A stretch of DNA of 46,124 bases from UMGS1696 sp045643285 (GCA_045643285.1 JAZUKN010000098.1:1-46124); one strand, 5' to 3'; shown: positions 33,769 through 42,226, numbered from the stretch's first letter. Made by a program: numbers and translations. The notes: generated by a model not told the origin, from the letters alone.

Positions 33769-34500
33769 TTATGCTCCGAGCACGTTCCCGATGAACGAGA
33801 ACAGATTATTGTTCAGAAGAGCTTTGCAGATCAGCGTTCTGTCAACGACCTGCGCGCCGAAGAAATCGGGAGAGATCGAGCCGAGTGCCGTTACAAGCAC
33901 CGACAGAGCGACAGCAAGCACGGATGCGACTACGACGGCTTCGATTATACCGAAACAGACGCCGAGCGCTCTGTTTATGCCGTGAAGCACTGGGAGCTTG
34001 AAGATCGCGTCGAGCAAAAATGTAAGAAGCGACAGGACGAGAAACGCCGCCGCGAAGATGAGAATGAACGAGATGACCGATGAAAGAACGTGCGAAACCG
34101 GGGACGCTATATCTTCGGCTATCGACGTGACTTCGTTTTCTCCTACGCCGACGAGTCCGCGCAGCTTTGCGGAGATCGAATCAAGTCCCACGCCGTAACG
34201 TTCGAGTATCTTTCCGAATTCATCGTTTGAAGAGGACGCGAGTCTGTCAAGGTTATAGAGATCGGTATTTGTATCGAGCGACCAGCCCTTGAGCGTCCCG
34301 GCAATATTTTCGGTCATTCTGCCGAGCAGGAATTTTTCTTCGATTATCAAGGCGAGAACAGGTGTGAATGCGTACGCGGCTATGAGAGAAGCCACCGATT
34401 TTATCAGTCCCATAACGGAGCGGATAAGACCTTTTTTCGCCGCGGATATGATGATAAGAGCCGCTGAAATAATGATTATCGCGTCAAGTGCAAGATTCAT
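33769..34500 (-). CDS. cvpA: CvpA family membrane protein
   Basis: 243-residue integral membrane protein. The N-terminal helix and GLIRSVMGLIKSVASLIAAY match the CvpA/colicin V production family. Further helices cover about 130-165 and 180-215, separated by a soluble stretch (about 55-125). Bacillota homologues are of unknown biochemical role. It lies between DUF5711 and clpE with short gaps, so it is probably co-transcribed. Confidence 0.82.
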   Translation of the reverse strand: MNLALDAIIIISAALIIISAAKKGLIRSVMGLIKSVASLIAAYAFTPVLALIIEEKFLLGRMTENIAGTLKGWSLDTNTDLYNLDRLASSSNDEFGKILERYGVGLDSISAKLRGLVGVGENEVTSIAEDIASPVSHVLSSVISFILIFAAAFLVLSLLTFLLDAIFKLPVLHGINRALGVCFGIIEAVVVASVLAVALSVLVTALGSISPDFFGAQVVDRTLICKALLNNNLFSFIGNVLGA

Positions 34501-34528
34501 TTTTAACCTCCATATTATAAATTATTCT

Positions 34529-35770
34529 TTATTCACCGAACAGTCGGTAAGCCGCCGTTCTCGTGCAGACGAGCGCACCCGTCTTCATCGGAACGAGGGA
34601 GATTATCTCGCCGTCCGTTTCTCTTGATGAAATTTCTCCGTCCGGCAAGACCTGTGCCGCGGTGTCGTGCAGTTTCAGATAGCATAGACAGTCATCGGGG
34701 TTTCTCGATGCGTACACGCCCATTATGCGCAGGCTGTACGTGCGGTCGAGCAGTATTTTTCCGAAGTTGTCTCCGGTGTCGATCACGAGCAGTCTGTTCT
34801 CGCTTCCGAGAGCATTCGTCGTACCGACTACAGCCGCGGTACTGCCGTTTATGTCGGCATATCTTAAGCTCATTCCGGTGAACTGCTTTTCAGTCAGGTT
34901 TTCACCGTTCTTGTCGAAGAAAACTATCTCCGACGAGCAGACGAGGACGAATCCTTTGTCCGTCGCCTCAACGTCAAGCGGCATGGAATGCTCAAGTGTG
35001 ATCTTTTTCACGCTCTCGCTCTTCCCTCTCCGGCAAATGTCTATCTCGCAGGAGAAATCGGAAGTATCGGGACACGCCGAGACGACTGCCACGGTGTTTC
35101 CGTCCGGCGAGATCGAAACGTCAGTCACGTAGTTGTCTTTATAGATGCTCATGACGTTCGTGAATCCGCCGTTATAAAGCTCAACGACGTATTTCGTCTC
35201 GGTGGAGCGTCGTGCGAGGACGTAGCTTCCGTCGTTCGCTATGTCGGCTGACAGCAAGCTCGTTCCGGCTTCCCTTTCGATTATCCGCGTAAGCTGATTA
35301 AAAACGGAATACTTCTGTCCGTCGAGGTCGTATATGAGCAGATATTTTTCCGACGACGCGGTGAGAGGGGATGCGTATCCGAGGTTTTCTTCAACAAGAA
35401 GCACTCCGGACGTGTCGTAATATCTGTACTTGTCGGGCGACGAAAGTGCAAGTCCGCCGCGAAAATACTCCGCGTCCGCACCGCCGTCGGCATTGTAGAC
35501 GATTTTTTCAAACGAGCTTTGCCCGCCGATGTTCATAGCGTCTATGTCGCGGACAAGATATTTCATATTGTCGTATGTAACGTATTCGCCGAAGAAAACT
35601 GCGACAAATACTATATAAAGCACAAGCACGAGCAGGGAGACGACAGCCGCCGCCATGAATTTGCGTGAAGTCTTCAGATAGTATCTGTTGACTCGCGGTT
35701 CAAGCGTATCCGATACGGTTATCGTTTCGTTTTCGCGCGCTCTCTTCGGTGTGCGTCGCGGATCGGGCAT
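34529..35770 (-). CDS. Membrane-anchored DUF5711-like beta-propeller protein
   Basis: 413 residues with a basic cytosolic N-terminus, one TM helix (about 38-62: AAAVVSLLVLVLYIVFVAVFF) and a large extracytoplasmic domain. Repeated beta-strand units (YLLIYDLDGQKYSVF, SYVLARRSTETKYVVELYNGG, VTDVSISPDGNTVAVVSA, RLLVIDTGDNFGKILL) suggest a beta-propeller. This arrangement matches DUF5711 of Clostridia; function unknown. The start has GAAAGGAGAC upstream. Its neighbour is cvpA, which may indicate a shared envelope role. Confidence 0.72.
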   Translation of the reverse strand: MPDPRRTPKRARENETITVSDTLEPRVNRYYLKTSRKFMAAAVVSLLVLVLYIVFVAVFFGEYVTYDNMKYLVRDIDAMNIGGQSSFEKIVYNADGGADAEYFRGGLALSSPDKYRYYDTSGVLLVEENLGYASPLTASSEKYLLIYDLDGQKYSVFNQLTRIIEREAGTSLLSADIANDGSYVLARRSTETKYVVELYNGGFTNVMSIYKDNYVTDVSISPDGNTVAVVSACPDTSDFSCEIDICRRGKSESVKKITLEHSMPLDVEATDKGFVLVCSSEIVFFDKNGENLTEKQFTGMSLRYADINGSTAAVVGTTNALGSENRLLVIDTGDNFGKILLDRTYSLRIMGVYASRNPDDCLCYLKLHDTAAQVLPDGEISSRETDGEIISLVPMKTGALVCTRTAAYRLFGE

Positions 35771-35813
35771 TTTGTCAGTCTCCTTTCATGTATTTTTCTT
35801 TTATCATTCGCAT

Positions 35814-36605
35814 TTATTCGCATTTCCAGCCGATTTCTTCGTCGTAGTCCACGTCTGCGAGGTACAGTCCGCAGGCAGGCGCGGTACGTCCGGCTTTCGT
35901 GCGGTCCTTTGCCGAAAGGATCACGCCTATTTCATCGGGCTGAATAGTCCCTGCGGCAACGTCGGCAAGCGTACCGGTGATTATCCGCACCATATTATAT
36001 AAGAAACCGTCGGCGGAAACGGACAGTGTCACAATTCCGTCGCTTCCGCGCTCAATGCGGAGAGAATATATTTCTCTTACCGCATCTGTTATCTTCGAGC
36101 CGGACGCCATAAAAGAAGTAAAATCGTGCCGTCCGACGAGATGTGCGCCGCCTTCGTTCATTTTGCGGATATCTTCGTCGGTCAGACTGCGCTTAAGATG
36201 CCACGCGCGGTTTTCATAAAACGGATCGGAGAACGGTGTGTCGTACATTTTATATATATACGTCTTCCGCTTTACCGAGTAGCGCGGATGAAAACCGTCG
36301 TCGACCGCCGCTTCACCGCATACGGAAATATCGTCGGGCAGGTATTTCGACAGTGCGCGGTGTACCCGTCCAACGGGAACCGTCAGCCAGTCCTCTCCGC
36401 GGTTTTCTCTCGGCTCTACCGTGCAGACGAATCCGAGCGCGTGAACGCCTGCGTCCGTACGCGAGCATCCCGTTACGTTGCACGGGAACCCGAAGCACTC
36501 GCCGACAGCCTCGGTCAGAGTAGTCTGCACAGACGGAAACTCGGTCTGCGCCTGGTATCCGGCGTACCGCGTTCCGTCGTACATTATTTTAAGAAGCAGT
36601 TTCAT
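35814..36605 (-). CDS. truA: tRNA pseudouridine(38-40) synthase TruA
   Basis: 263-residue pseudouridine synthase that modifies positions 38-40 of the tRNA anticodon stem. The catalytic aspartate lies in GCSRTDAGVHALG (about residues 46-58). KIMYDGTRYAGYQAQ at the N-terminus and FLYNMVRIITGTL near the C-terminus are diagnostic. The gene follows ecfT by nine bases, an arrangement (ecfA1-ecfA2-ecfT-truA) conserved in many Bacillota. Confidence 0.97.
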   Translation of the reverse strand: MKLLLKIMYDGTRYAGYQAQTEFPSVQTTLTEAVGECFGFPCNVTGCSRTDAGVHALGFVCTVEPRENRGEDWLTVPVGRVHRALSKYLPDDISVCGEAAVDDGFHPRYSVKRKTYIYKMYDTPFSDPFYENRAWHLKRSLTDEDIRKMNEGGAHLVGRHDFTSFMASGSKITDAVREIYSLRIERGSDGIVTLSVSADGFLYNMVRIITGTLADVAAGTIQPDEIGVILSAKDRTKAGRTAPACGLYLADVDYDEEIGWKCE

Positions 36606-36614
36606 TAGTTTTCC

Positions 36615-37442
36615 TTACAGCACAAGTGAATATATCGGGAAATAGATGTTGAGCAGAATCACAGCCACGCCGATCAGCTTTGATGCTATCGCAACTGCAA
36701 AATCGACAGGCTTTGCGCGGAGGACGTTCATTCTCGTTCTGCCCTCTCCGCCGGTGTAACAGCGGCATTCCATCGCAGTTGCCAGCTCGTCGGCACGGCG
36801 GAACGCGGAAACGAACAGCGGAATCAGTATCGGGATAAGTGCTTTCGCACGTTTTATGATGTTCCCCGATGAAAAATCGGCTCCGCGTGCGGTCTGAGCA
36901 CTGATGATCTTCTGCGTCTCGTCGATAAGTGTCGGGATGAAGCGAAGCGCAATAGTCATCATCATCGAAAATTCGTGAACTGGGACGTGCAGCTTCTTGA
37001 GCGGAGACAGGAGCGATTCAAGCGCGTCCGTCAGCGCAAGCGGCGTAGTGGTATACGTCAGAAATACCGACGTAAACGTGATGAGCAGCATTATGCGTAC
37101 CACGATAAGTGCGGCGTTGATCAGTCCTTCGAGATAGATATTGAATATCCAGAAGTGGACGAGAAGCGTGTCCCCCGTCATCCAGAAAATGTTGATGACT
37201 GCGGTAAACAGTATGATAAACAATATTGGTTTGAGCGAGCGGAGTATCATCAGCGGCGAGAGGTGCGTCAGGATCACCGAGCAGACGGCGACGACAGCAA
37301 GCAAGGCAAACGCCGTCACGCTTTTGGCAAGGAAGATCGAGATTATGAACACAAGCGCGATGATTATCTTCGCACGCGGGTCAAGTCTGTGGATGAGCGA
37401 ATCTCCCTCACAGTACTGACCGAACGTGATGTCAGATTTCAT
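36615..37442 (-). CDS. ecfT: Energy-coupling factor transporter transmembrane protein EcfT
   Basis: 275-residue membrane scaffold of the group II ECF transporter. N-terminal SLIHRLDPRAKI, several TM helices and the coupling-helix motifs AQTARGADF (Ala-Arg-Gly type) and AMECRCYTGGEGRTRM are present. It links the ATPases EcfA1/EcfA2 with interchangeable substrate-binding S components. ThiT, encoded 4 kb away, is one likely partner. Confidence 0.95.
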   Translation of the reverse strand: MKSDITFGQYCEGDSLIHRLDPRAKIIIALVFIISIFLAKSVTAFALLAVVAVCSVILTHLSPLMILRSLKPILFIILFTAVINIFWMTGDTLLVHFWIFNIYLEGLINAALIVVRIMLLITFTSVFLTYTTTPLALTDALESLLSPLKKLHVPVHEFSMMMTIALRFIPTLIDETQKIISAQTARGADFSSGNIIKRAKALIPILIPLFVSAFRRADELATAMECRCYTGGEGRTRMNVLRAKPVDFAVAIASKLIGVAVILLNIYFPIYSLVL

Positions 37443-37492
37443 TTATTTACGGAAAATACCTTTCGTAGGTTTTATCGTTTTTTCAAAGAGAT

Positions 37493-38341
37493 TCAAAGAA
37501 ACAGCTTTTCTCTGAGCTTTTCCGCGGCGTAATTCACGGTGTAGATGTCTTCGCCGATGTCGATGCCGTTCTTTTTCAGTCCGATCGCCACGCGAGTTAT
37601 CATCGGCACATCAAGCCCGACCGAGACGAGTGTTTCGTATTCGGAAAATACGTCGGCGCACGGCTTGTGCATCAGAATTTTCGCGTCCGCCATGACGATA
37701 ACGTCATCACAGTACAGCGCCATGTCCTCCATTGAATGGGAGACAATGACTACGGTAGTACCGCTCTCACGGGAATACCGCTTTATCCCTCCGAGAATGT
37801 CGCGCCTGCCTGACGGGTCAAGTCCTGCCGCCGGCTCGTCGAGTATCAGTATCTTCGGACGCATTGCCACAACTCCTGCAAGCGCGGCGCGTCTCTTCTG
37901 TCCGCCCGACAGCTCGAACGGGGATTTTTGAAGTAACTGTGCGTCAAGCCCCGAAAAAGCCGCGGCTTCTTTTACGCGCGTGTCAAGCTCTTCTCCGTCA
38001 AGTCCCATGTTTTTCGGACCGAACGCGATGTCGTCGTACACCGTCTCGGCAAAAAGCTGATATTCGGGATACTGCATCACAAGTCCGGCTTTGAATCTTA
38101 TCTCGCCGATTTTCTTCGGCTCTTTCCATATATCCTCGCCGTCGATGAGCACCTGTCCGTCGTCCGGCTTCAACAGTCCGTTTATCATCTGCACGAGCGT
38201 GGATTTGCCGCATCCCGTGTGTCCGATAAGTCCGGTGATACCGCCGTCGATCTTCAGCGATACGCCGTCGAGCGCCTTTTTCGCGCCCTTTACGGATTTT
38301 GTATATGTGAAAGAAACGTCTTTCAGTTCTATAGTTGCCAT
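37493..38341 (-). CDS. ecfA2: Energy-coupling factor ATPase EcfA2
   Basis: 282-residue ABC ATPase: Walker A GHTGCGKSTL, Q-loop VMQYPEYQLFAETV, signature ELSGGQKRRAALAG, Walker B ILILDEPAAGLDP, H-loop VSHSMEDM. The Q-loop contains the QYPEYQLF type typical of EcfA2. It lies 4 bases after ecfA1 and 50 bases before ecfT. Confidence 0.96.
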   Translation of the reverse strand: MATIELKDVSFTYTKSVKGAKKALDGVSLKIDGGITGLIGHTGCGKSTLVQMINGLLKPDDGQVLIDGEDIWKEPKKIGEIRFKAGLVMQYPEYQLFAETVYDDIAFGPKNMGLDGEELDTRVKEAAAFSGLDAQLLQKSPFELSGGQKRRAALAGVVAMRPKILILDEPAAGLDPSGRRDILGGIKRYSRESGTTVVIVSHSMEDMALYCDDVIVMADAKILMHKPCADVFSEYETLVSVGLDVPMITRVAIGLKKNGIDIGEDIYTVNYAAEKLREKLFL

Positions 38342-38345
38342 AATT

Positions 38346-39215
38346 TCACCGTGTTTTCGCTTTCCGTGCGGCTTCTGCTATGACTGCGGCACATTCGTCC
38401 GGATCAAAAACATCGAGCGGCACGTCAAGCCCGTTTTCTCTCATGCGGTAGAGAAGCTCCGTCGTCTGCGGCACGTCAAGTCCCGCGTCCCACATGAGCG
38501 GAGGATTGCCGAAGACCTCGCCTGGCGTCCCCTCGGTCAGCTTTTCGCCTCTCTCAAGCACGATTATCTTGTCCGCAAGCGCGGCTTCGTTCATATAGTG
38601 CGTGATGAGCACTACCGTGATATGCTCTTTTTTGTTCAGCTCACAGATTATGTTCATTACCTCGCGCCGTCCCATGGGATCGAGCATGGAGGTGGATTCG
38701 TCGAAAATGATACATCTGCGCCGCATCGCAAGAACACCTGCTATCGCAACGCGCTGTTTCTGTCCGCCGGAGAGCTTACTCGTCGTGCTTCTCGCGTACT
38801 CCGTCATACCGACAACGGCGAGCGCGTCGTCCACCCGCTTTCTTATCTCGGCAGGCGGCAGTCCGAGGTTTTCGCACCCGAATGCGACGTCCTCTTCGAC
38901 AATGGTCGCCACTATCTGGTTGTCGGGATTCTGGAACACCATACCGATGTCGCGCCGTGCCGTGAGAATATCGTCCTCGGTTATTTTCTCGTCGGTCATA
39001 TCTTTTCCGAGAACGGTCAGCTTGCCGGAATCCGGCATATTTATCATACAAAGCAGCTTCGCAAGTGTGGATTTTCCGCTTCCGTTGTGTCCGAGAATTG
39101 CAGTGAACGATCCCTCTTCGATCTCGAAAGAGACGTCGTTCAGTGCACGGACGATACCGCCGTTGTCGGTCGGATACGAAAAAGACAGGTGCGACGCGGA
39201 AATGATAGAAGACAT
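38346..39215 (-). CDS. ecfA1: Energy-coupling factor ATPase EcfA1
   Basis: 289 residues from ATG 39215, which is preceded by AAAGGAAAAA. An upstream extension in frame is leader sequence with hairpins. Walker A GHNGSGKSTL, Q-loop VFQNPDNQIVATIV, signature KLSGGQKQRVAIAG, Walker B CIIFDESTSMLDP and H-loop ITHYMNEA are present. The Walker B glutamate is Glu in DES. It forms the heterodimeric motor with EcfA2 that powers vitamin uptake. Confidence 0.95.
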   Translation of the reverse strand: MSSIISASHLSFSYPTDNGGIVRALNDVSFEIEEGSFTAILGHNGSGKSTLAKLLCMINMPDSGKLTVLGKDMTDEKITEDDILTARRDIGMVFQNPDNQIVATIVEEDVAFGCENLGLPPAEIRKRVDDALAVVGMTEYARSTTSKLSGGQKQRVAIAGVLAMRRRCIIFDESTSMLDPMGRREVMNIICELNKKEHITVVLITHYMNEAALADKIIVLERGEKLTEGTPGEVFGNPPLMWDAGLDVPQTTELLYRMRENGLDVPLDVFDPDECAAVIAEAARKAKTR

Positions 39216-39278
39216 AATTGTTTTTCCTTTCAGGAAAAAGTGATGTTGCGCCGGAGCGCAAATGACATACGGCTTCGC

Positions 39279-39307
39279 CTTATAAATTCGGTGAATACGC
39301 AGGACAA
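39279..39307 (-). promoter_or_regulatory. Possible promoter of the ecf-truA-clpE gene series
   Basis: Minus strand TTGTCC (39302-39307), 17-base spacer, TATAAG (39279-39284), about 64 bases before the ecfA1 start. The match is moderate. The leader contains a hairpin TTGCGC-CGGA-GCGCAA (39246-39261). Confidence 0.5.
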
Positions 39308-39317
39308 AGAAATAAAT

Positions 39318-39477
39318 TGAAAACACGAAGTGTTTTCTTCCTTTTACCTATGTGAAGCGTGTGCAAATCGTCAAGCGGCAGGAGCAAGCCCCTGCCCTAC
39401 AGTATACAGGGGTGGGGTATCGTGCAAAACCGTGGGGTTTGCCGAAGGCAAAAATTCCACTCACGTCGAAGACGTGA
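39318..39477. repeat. Intergenic block of short palindromes
   Basis: Contains GAAAACAC-GAA-GTGTTTTC (39318-39336), GGCAGG...CCTGCC (39377-39396), TTTGCC-GAA-GGCAAA (39438-39452) and TCACGTC-GAA-GACGTGA (39461-39477). Three share a GAA triloop closed by C-G. The last overlaps the stop codon of the methyltransferase gene. The GGCAGGAGCAAG type resembles intergenic repeats I recall from clostridial genomes. Confidence 0.65.
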
Positions 39478-40339
39478 ATTTCACTCTCACCGTTGCTCCG
39501 CTCGGTAATAAGAGTCCGCTTTCCTTTACCGGCAGGCAGGTCTCGCCGACTTCGACGGATGCGGTCTTTCTGAGCTTTTCGGGAAGCGTCTCCATTAAAA
39601 TATACTGCATTACCGCAGGAGACAGCCCCGTTGTGTACGAATTTATGATGAAGAACAGCGGCTCGTCTGACAGTACCTTTGTAACAAGCGCGATCAGATC
39701 GTACGCGCAGTCCTCGAGCTTCCATATCTCTCCGTTCGGTCCTCTGCCGTACGACGGCGGATCCATGATTATCCCGTCGTACCGGTTGCCGCGGCGCAGT
39801 TCCCGCTCAACGAATTTCTTGCAGTCGTCGACTATGTATCTGCACGGCGCGTCAGCCATTCCGGAAAGGCGCATATTCTCTTTTGCAACGTTCGTCATTC
39901 CCTTTGACGCATCAACGTGTACAACAGCCGCGCCGGCTTTTGCGCTCGCGCAGGTCGCACCACCTGTGTATGCGAAAAGGTTGAGGACTTTCGGCTCTTT
40001 TCTGCCGGACGAGCGGATCACTCCGTCGGCGAAATCCCAGTTCGTCGCCTGCTCGGGAAACAGTCCCGTATGCTTGAAGCCCATGGGACTGATGCGGAAC
40101 GTAAGCTCGCGGTAGCTGACTGTCCACTCCTCGGGGATGTTGCGGACTACCCACGAGCCGCCGCCTCCCTGCCGTCTGTAAACGCCGTCCGCTTTTTTCC
40201 AGAGCGGATTTTTGCGCTCGCCTTTCCATATCACCTGCGGATCGGGACGGACGAGAACGTATTTTCCCCACCTCTCAAGTCTCTCTCCGTCGGATGCGTC
40301 GATAAGCTCGTAGTCTTTCCATTTATCGGATACAAACAT
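39461..40339 (-). CDS. Class I SAM-dependent methyltransferase (RlmI-like, no PUA domain)
   Basis: 292 residues from ATG 40339 with AAGGAAG upstream; a longer frame upstream overlaps ruvC and is not supported. SAM-binding motif VLNLFAYTGGATCASA, the post-motif strand VVHVDASKGM, and IIMDPPSYGRGPNG as the catalytic DPPSY motif place it with rRNA cytosine-5 methyltransferases of the RlmI/YccW group. The N-terminal domain is not a PUA domain. The likely target is an rRNA base; which base is not shown. The last few codons are formed by a palindromic repeat. Confidence 0.85.
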   Translation of the reverse strand: MFVSDKWKDYELIDASDGERLERWGKYVLVRPDPQVIWKGERKNPLWKKADGVYRRQGGGGSWVVRNIPEEWTVSYRELTFRISPMGFKHTGLFPEQATNWDFADGVIRSSGRKEPKVLNLFAYTGGATCASAKAGAAVVHVDASKGMTNVAKENMRLSGMADAPCRYIVDDCKKFVERELRRGNRYDGIIMDPPSYGRGPNGEIWKLEDCAYDLIALVTKVLSDEPLFFIINSYTTGLSPAVMQYILMETLPEKLRKTASVEVGETCLPVKESGLLLPSGATVRVKFTSST

Positions 40340-40370
40340 ATTTTTTATCTTCCTTTTCGGATTTACCGAA

Positions 40371-40991
40371 TCACCATTTTTTATTTTTTGCGCCGAGCTT
40401 CGCCTTTTCAAGTGCAAGTCTCTGCGCGCCGGTCAGCCGTTTGAGCGACCTCGGACGTTCTTCGTCGATCTTGCCTGCCATTGAAGTCGGTTTATTATAG
40501 AACTCCGCGAGCCGCGACGTTCCCGTATGCGCGTGGCACAGTGCAACGGCAAGTGCGTCGGCGGTGTCGTCGGGCTTCGGCGGCTCTTTGAGCGAGAGGA
40601 ACGTCGTCACCATGGCGATTATCTGATGCTTGTCCGCGCGTCCGTATCCGACCACCGAGTCCTTTATCTGGAGCGGCGTATATTCGTAAATCGGCACGTT
40701 TCCCTCTCTGCACGCTAGGATCGTCACGCCGCGCGCCTCCGCCACGATGATGCCCGTCTTCTGGTTCGTGTTGAAGAAAAGCTCTTCTATTGCAGCGGCT
40801 TCCGGACTGTAGGTTTTTATAATCGTTTTCAGCTCTTCATAGACGACCATGAGCCTGTCTTCCGTCCGCATCGTCGACGGTGTCGTTATCGCGCCGTAGT
40901 CGATGGGACGCGGTTTTGTCCCCGCTCCGCCGTAGTCGATGACGCCCCACCCGACTATCGCAATACCCGGGTCGATTCCGAGAATTATCAT
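40371..40991 (-). CDS. ruvC: Holliday-junction resolvase RuvC
   Basis: 206-residue endonuclease that resolves four-way DNA junctions with RuvAB. RNase-H-fold catalytic acids are visible: Asp7 in GIDPGIAIVGWG, Glu68 or Glu69 in AIEELFF, and the C-terminal DDTADALAVALCHAH with two aspartates. The basic C-terminal tail (about 170-206) is longer than average. The start lies 31 bases after a perfect promoter; ruvA and ruvB are not in the window. Confidence 0.96.
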   Translation of the reverse strand: MIILGIDPGIAIVGWGVIDYGGAGTKPRPIDYGAITTPSTMRTEDRLMVVYEELKTIIKTYSPEAAAIEELFFNTNQKTGIIVAEARGVTILACREGNVPIYEYTPLQIKDSVVGYGRADKHQIIAMVTTFLSLKEPPKPDDTADALAVALCHAHTGTSRLAEFYNKPTSMAGKIDEERPRSLKRLTGAQRLALEKAKLGAKNKKW

Positions 40992-41021
40992 ACACTACCC
41001 CGATTTTATTTGTAATGTAAT

Positions 41022-41050
41022 ATTATAGCACAAAATATGCGTTGTGTCAA
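41022..41050 (-). promoter_or_regulatory. Sigma-A promoter of ruvC
   Basis: Minus strand TTGACA (41045-41050), 17-base spacer, TATAAT (41022-41027): perfect consensus. No LexA-type box is visible here, although ruv genes are SOS-controlled in some bacteria. Confidence 0.83.
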
Positions 41051-41081
41051 AATTTTTCGTGATTTTTTCGCCGCGCACGTC

Positions 41082-41675
41082 TTATTTGTCGAGCGGCGAG
41101 AAGATTTTAGCTTTCACGAACGGGATCCGCATGAGTACCGCCGATGCCGCAAGGGTGAGGATCAGCTCCGGAAGCATGAAAAGACCGTTGTACGCGGCTG
41201 AATACAGCACGGGAGAATGCTCGAAGATATTTCCGAACAGCTCAAACTGTTCGAGGTTTTCAAAAATGACGTAACCCGAAATAAAATGCGAGAGAAACCG
41301 CAGTCCGCACGCGAGAGCGATACCGGCGTATATTCCGCCCTCTCCGTGTGTGCGGAAAAGTCCGGCGAGTCCGAGAACGGTAAACGCGCCGATATAGTCG
41401 AAGAAGATACATCCGGCGAGCATGGCAGCGTTCAGTCCCCAGCCGAAGATGCCGTCAGCTATCACTCCGACGGCAAGCTGGAGAACGGAATACACGAACG
41501 CCGCGCCTACGCCGTATTTCACGCCGCGTCTGACGGAGATGAGGCACACGGGAAGCATACTGCCGAGCGTCACGGCACCTCCGAGCGGCATCTGCCATAT
41601 TTTAATAAGCGACAACACGAACGCAAGCGCGGCAAGCACCGCACATTCGGTCATGGCTGAAATGTTTTTTTTCAT
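41082..41675 (-). CDS. thiT: Thiamine ECF transporter S component ThiT
   Basis: 197 residues from ATG 41675 (AAAGGA twelve bases upstream); an ATG at 41687 is too close to the ribosome binding site. Six hydrophobic segments. ThiT-type features are ALAFVLSLIKIWQMPLGGAVTLGSMLPVCLISVRRG, GWGLNAAMLAGCIFFDY, and ACGLRFLSHFISGYVIF, which in known ThiT structures contributes to thiamine binding. It binds thiamine and uses the shared EcfA1-EcfA2-EcfT module. The upstream TPP riboswitch and terminator independently support this call. Confidence 0.93.
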   Translation of the reverse strand: MKKNISAMTECAVLAALAFVLSLIKIWQMPLGGAVTLGSMLPVCLISVRRGVKYGVGAAFVYSVLQLAVGVIADGIFGWGLNAAMLAGCIFFDYIGAFTVLGLAGLFRTHGEGGIYAGIALACGLRFLSHFISGYVIFENLEQFELFGNIFEHSPVLYSAAYNGLFMLPELILTLAASAVLMRIPFVKAKIFSPLDK

Positions 41676-41817
41676 TTTTATGATCATTCCTTTCCGTATG
41701 TTTGCGCTGTCTTTTCCCGATACGGATTCAATCGGCGGTAAAATGCGCAAACGATATATGCCTGAGACAGCAACAAGCCCAAATGATAAAGTTAAAACCG
41801 ATTTTGCACAAATGATG

Positions 41818-41877
41818 ACTCCCTCCGTCACGGTAAACCGTGACACCTCCCTCACAGAGGGCGGCTTTTCAAAGAGC
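41818..41877. repeat. Hairpin repeat between riboswitch and thiT
   Basis: Two adjacent hairpins: GTCACGG-TAAA-CCGTGAC (41827-41844) and CCCTC-ACA-GAGGG (41849-41861), with flanking CTCC/GGCGG. The composition resembles intergenic repeats I recall from clostridial genomes. It lies between the riboswitch terminator and the thiT start, lengthening the leader by more than 150 bases. Not coding. Confidence 0.6.
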
Positions 41878-41889
41878 GGTTGATTTCTG

Positions 41890-41925
41890 AAAAAAACAAA
41901 AAATCCGCGAACGTGAATCCGCGGA
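41890..41925 (-). terminator. Riboswitch-controlled intrinsic terminator
   Basis: Stem TCCGCG / CGCGGA (41904-41909 with 41920-41925), ten-base loop, then T-run TTTTTTGTTTTTT on the minus strand. It lies 30 bases downstream of the TPP aptamer and before thiT, so ligand-bound aptamer should favour termination. Confidence 0.78.
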
Positions 41926-41954
41926 AAAGATGTATTTCTGACTGAAAATTATTC

Positions 41955-42038
41955 TGTGCTCCCTACGCCGGTATTATCCGTATCAGGTTAAAGGGTTCGG
42001 CGAAAAGCCGTCTCAGCGAAACGCACCCCTGCGAGTTC
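41955..42038 (-). promoter_or_regulatory. TPP riboswitch (THI element)
   Basis: Minus strand shows the conserved core: GGGGTGC, CTGAGA (complement of 42011-42016), ACCCTTTAACCTGAT and GGATAATACCGGCGTAGGGA. The P3 arm is short (CGGCTTTTCGCCG). Binding of thiamine pyrophosphate would repress thiT by termination at the hairpin downstream. Confidence 0.95.
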
Positions 42039-42044
42039 AGTGAT

Positions 42045-42073
42045 ATTATATCACATTCCGCGCGTTTTGTCAA
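42045..42073 (-). promoter_or_regulatory. Sigma-A promoter of the thiT transcript
   Basis: Minus strand TTGACA (42068-42073), 17-base spacer, TATAAT (42045-42050) with extended -10 TG-A. Transcription starts directly before the TPP aptamer. Confidence 0.85.
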
Positions 42074-42128
42074 ACGGTTTTCGCCGGAAACAGCTGAAGA
42101 TTTTTTTGAAAATTCCCGAAAATCCCTC

Positions 42129-42157
42129 TTGACATTTGTTCGTTTATCTGTTATAAT
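42129..42157 (+). promoter_or_regulatory. Sigma-A promoter of the Y-family polymerase operon
   Basis: TTGACA (42129-42134), 17-base spacer, TATAAT (42152-42157). The two LexA-like boxes follow immediately, so repressor would block the start site. Confidence 0.85.
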
Positions 42158-42158
42158 G

Positions 42159-42187
42159 CGAACAGACGTTCAGAGAACATACGTTCG
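42159..42187 (+). promoter_or_regulatory. Two LexA-type SOS boxes
   Basis: CGAACAGACGTTC (42159-42171) and GAACATACGTTCG (42175-42187). Both contain perfect GAAC-N4-GTTC. They match 13 and 12 of 14 positions of the Gram-positive consensus and are centred 15 bases apart. Confidence 0.85.
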
Positions 42188-42226
42188 TGGATCCTCTGCA
42201 AAATCAGACATGAAAGGCGGTGTACG

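Noticed and set aside
41676..41855. N-terminal extension of ThiT by 60 residues
   Set aside because: It would be translated from leader and hairpin repeat, lacks a ribosome binding site, and is not hydrophobic in the way ThiT begins.
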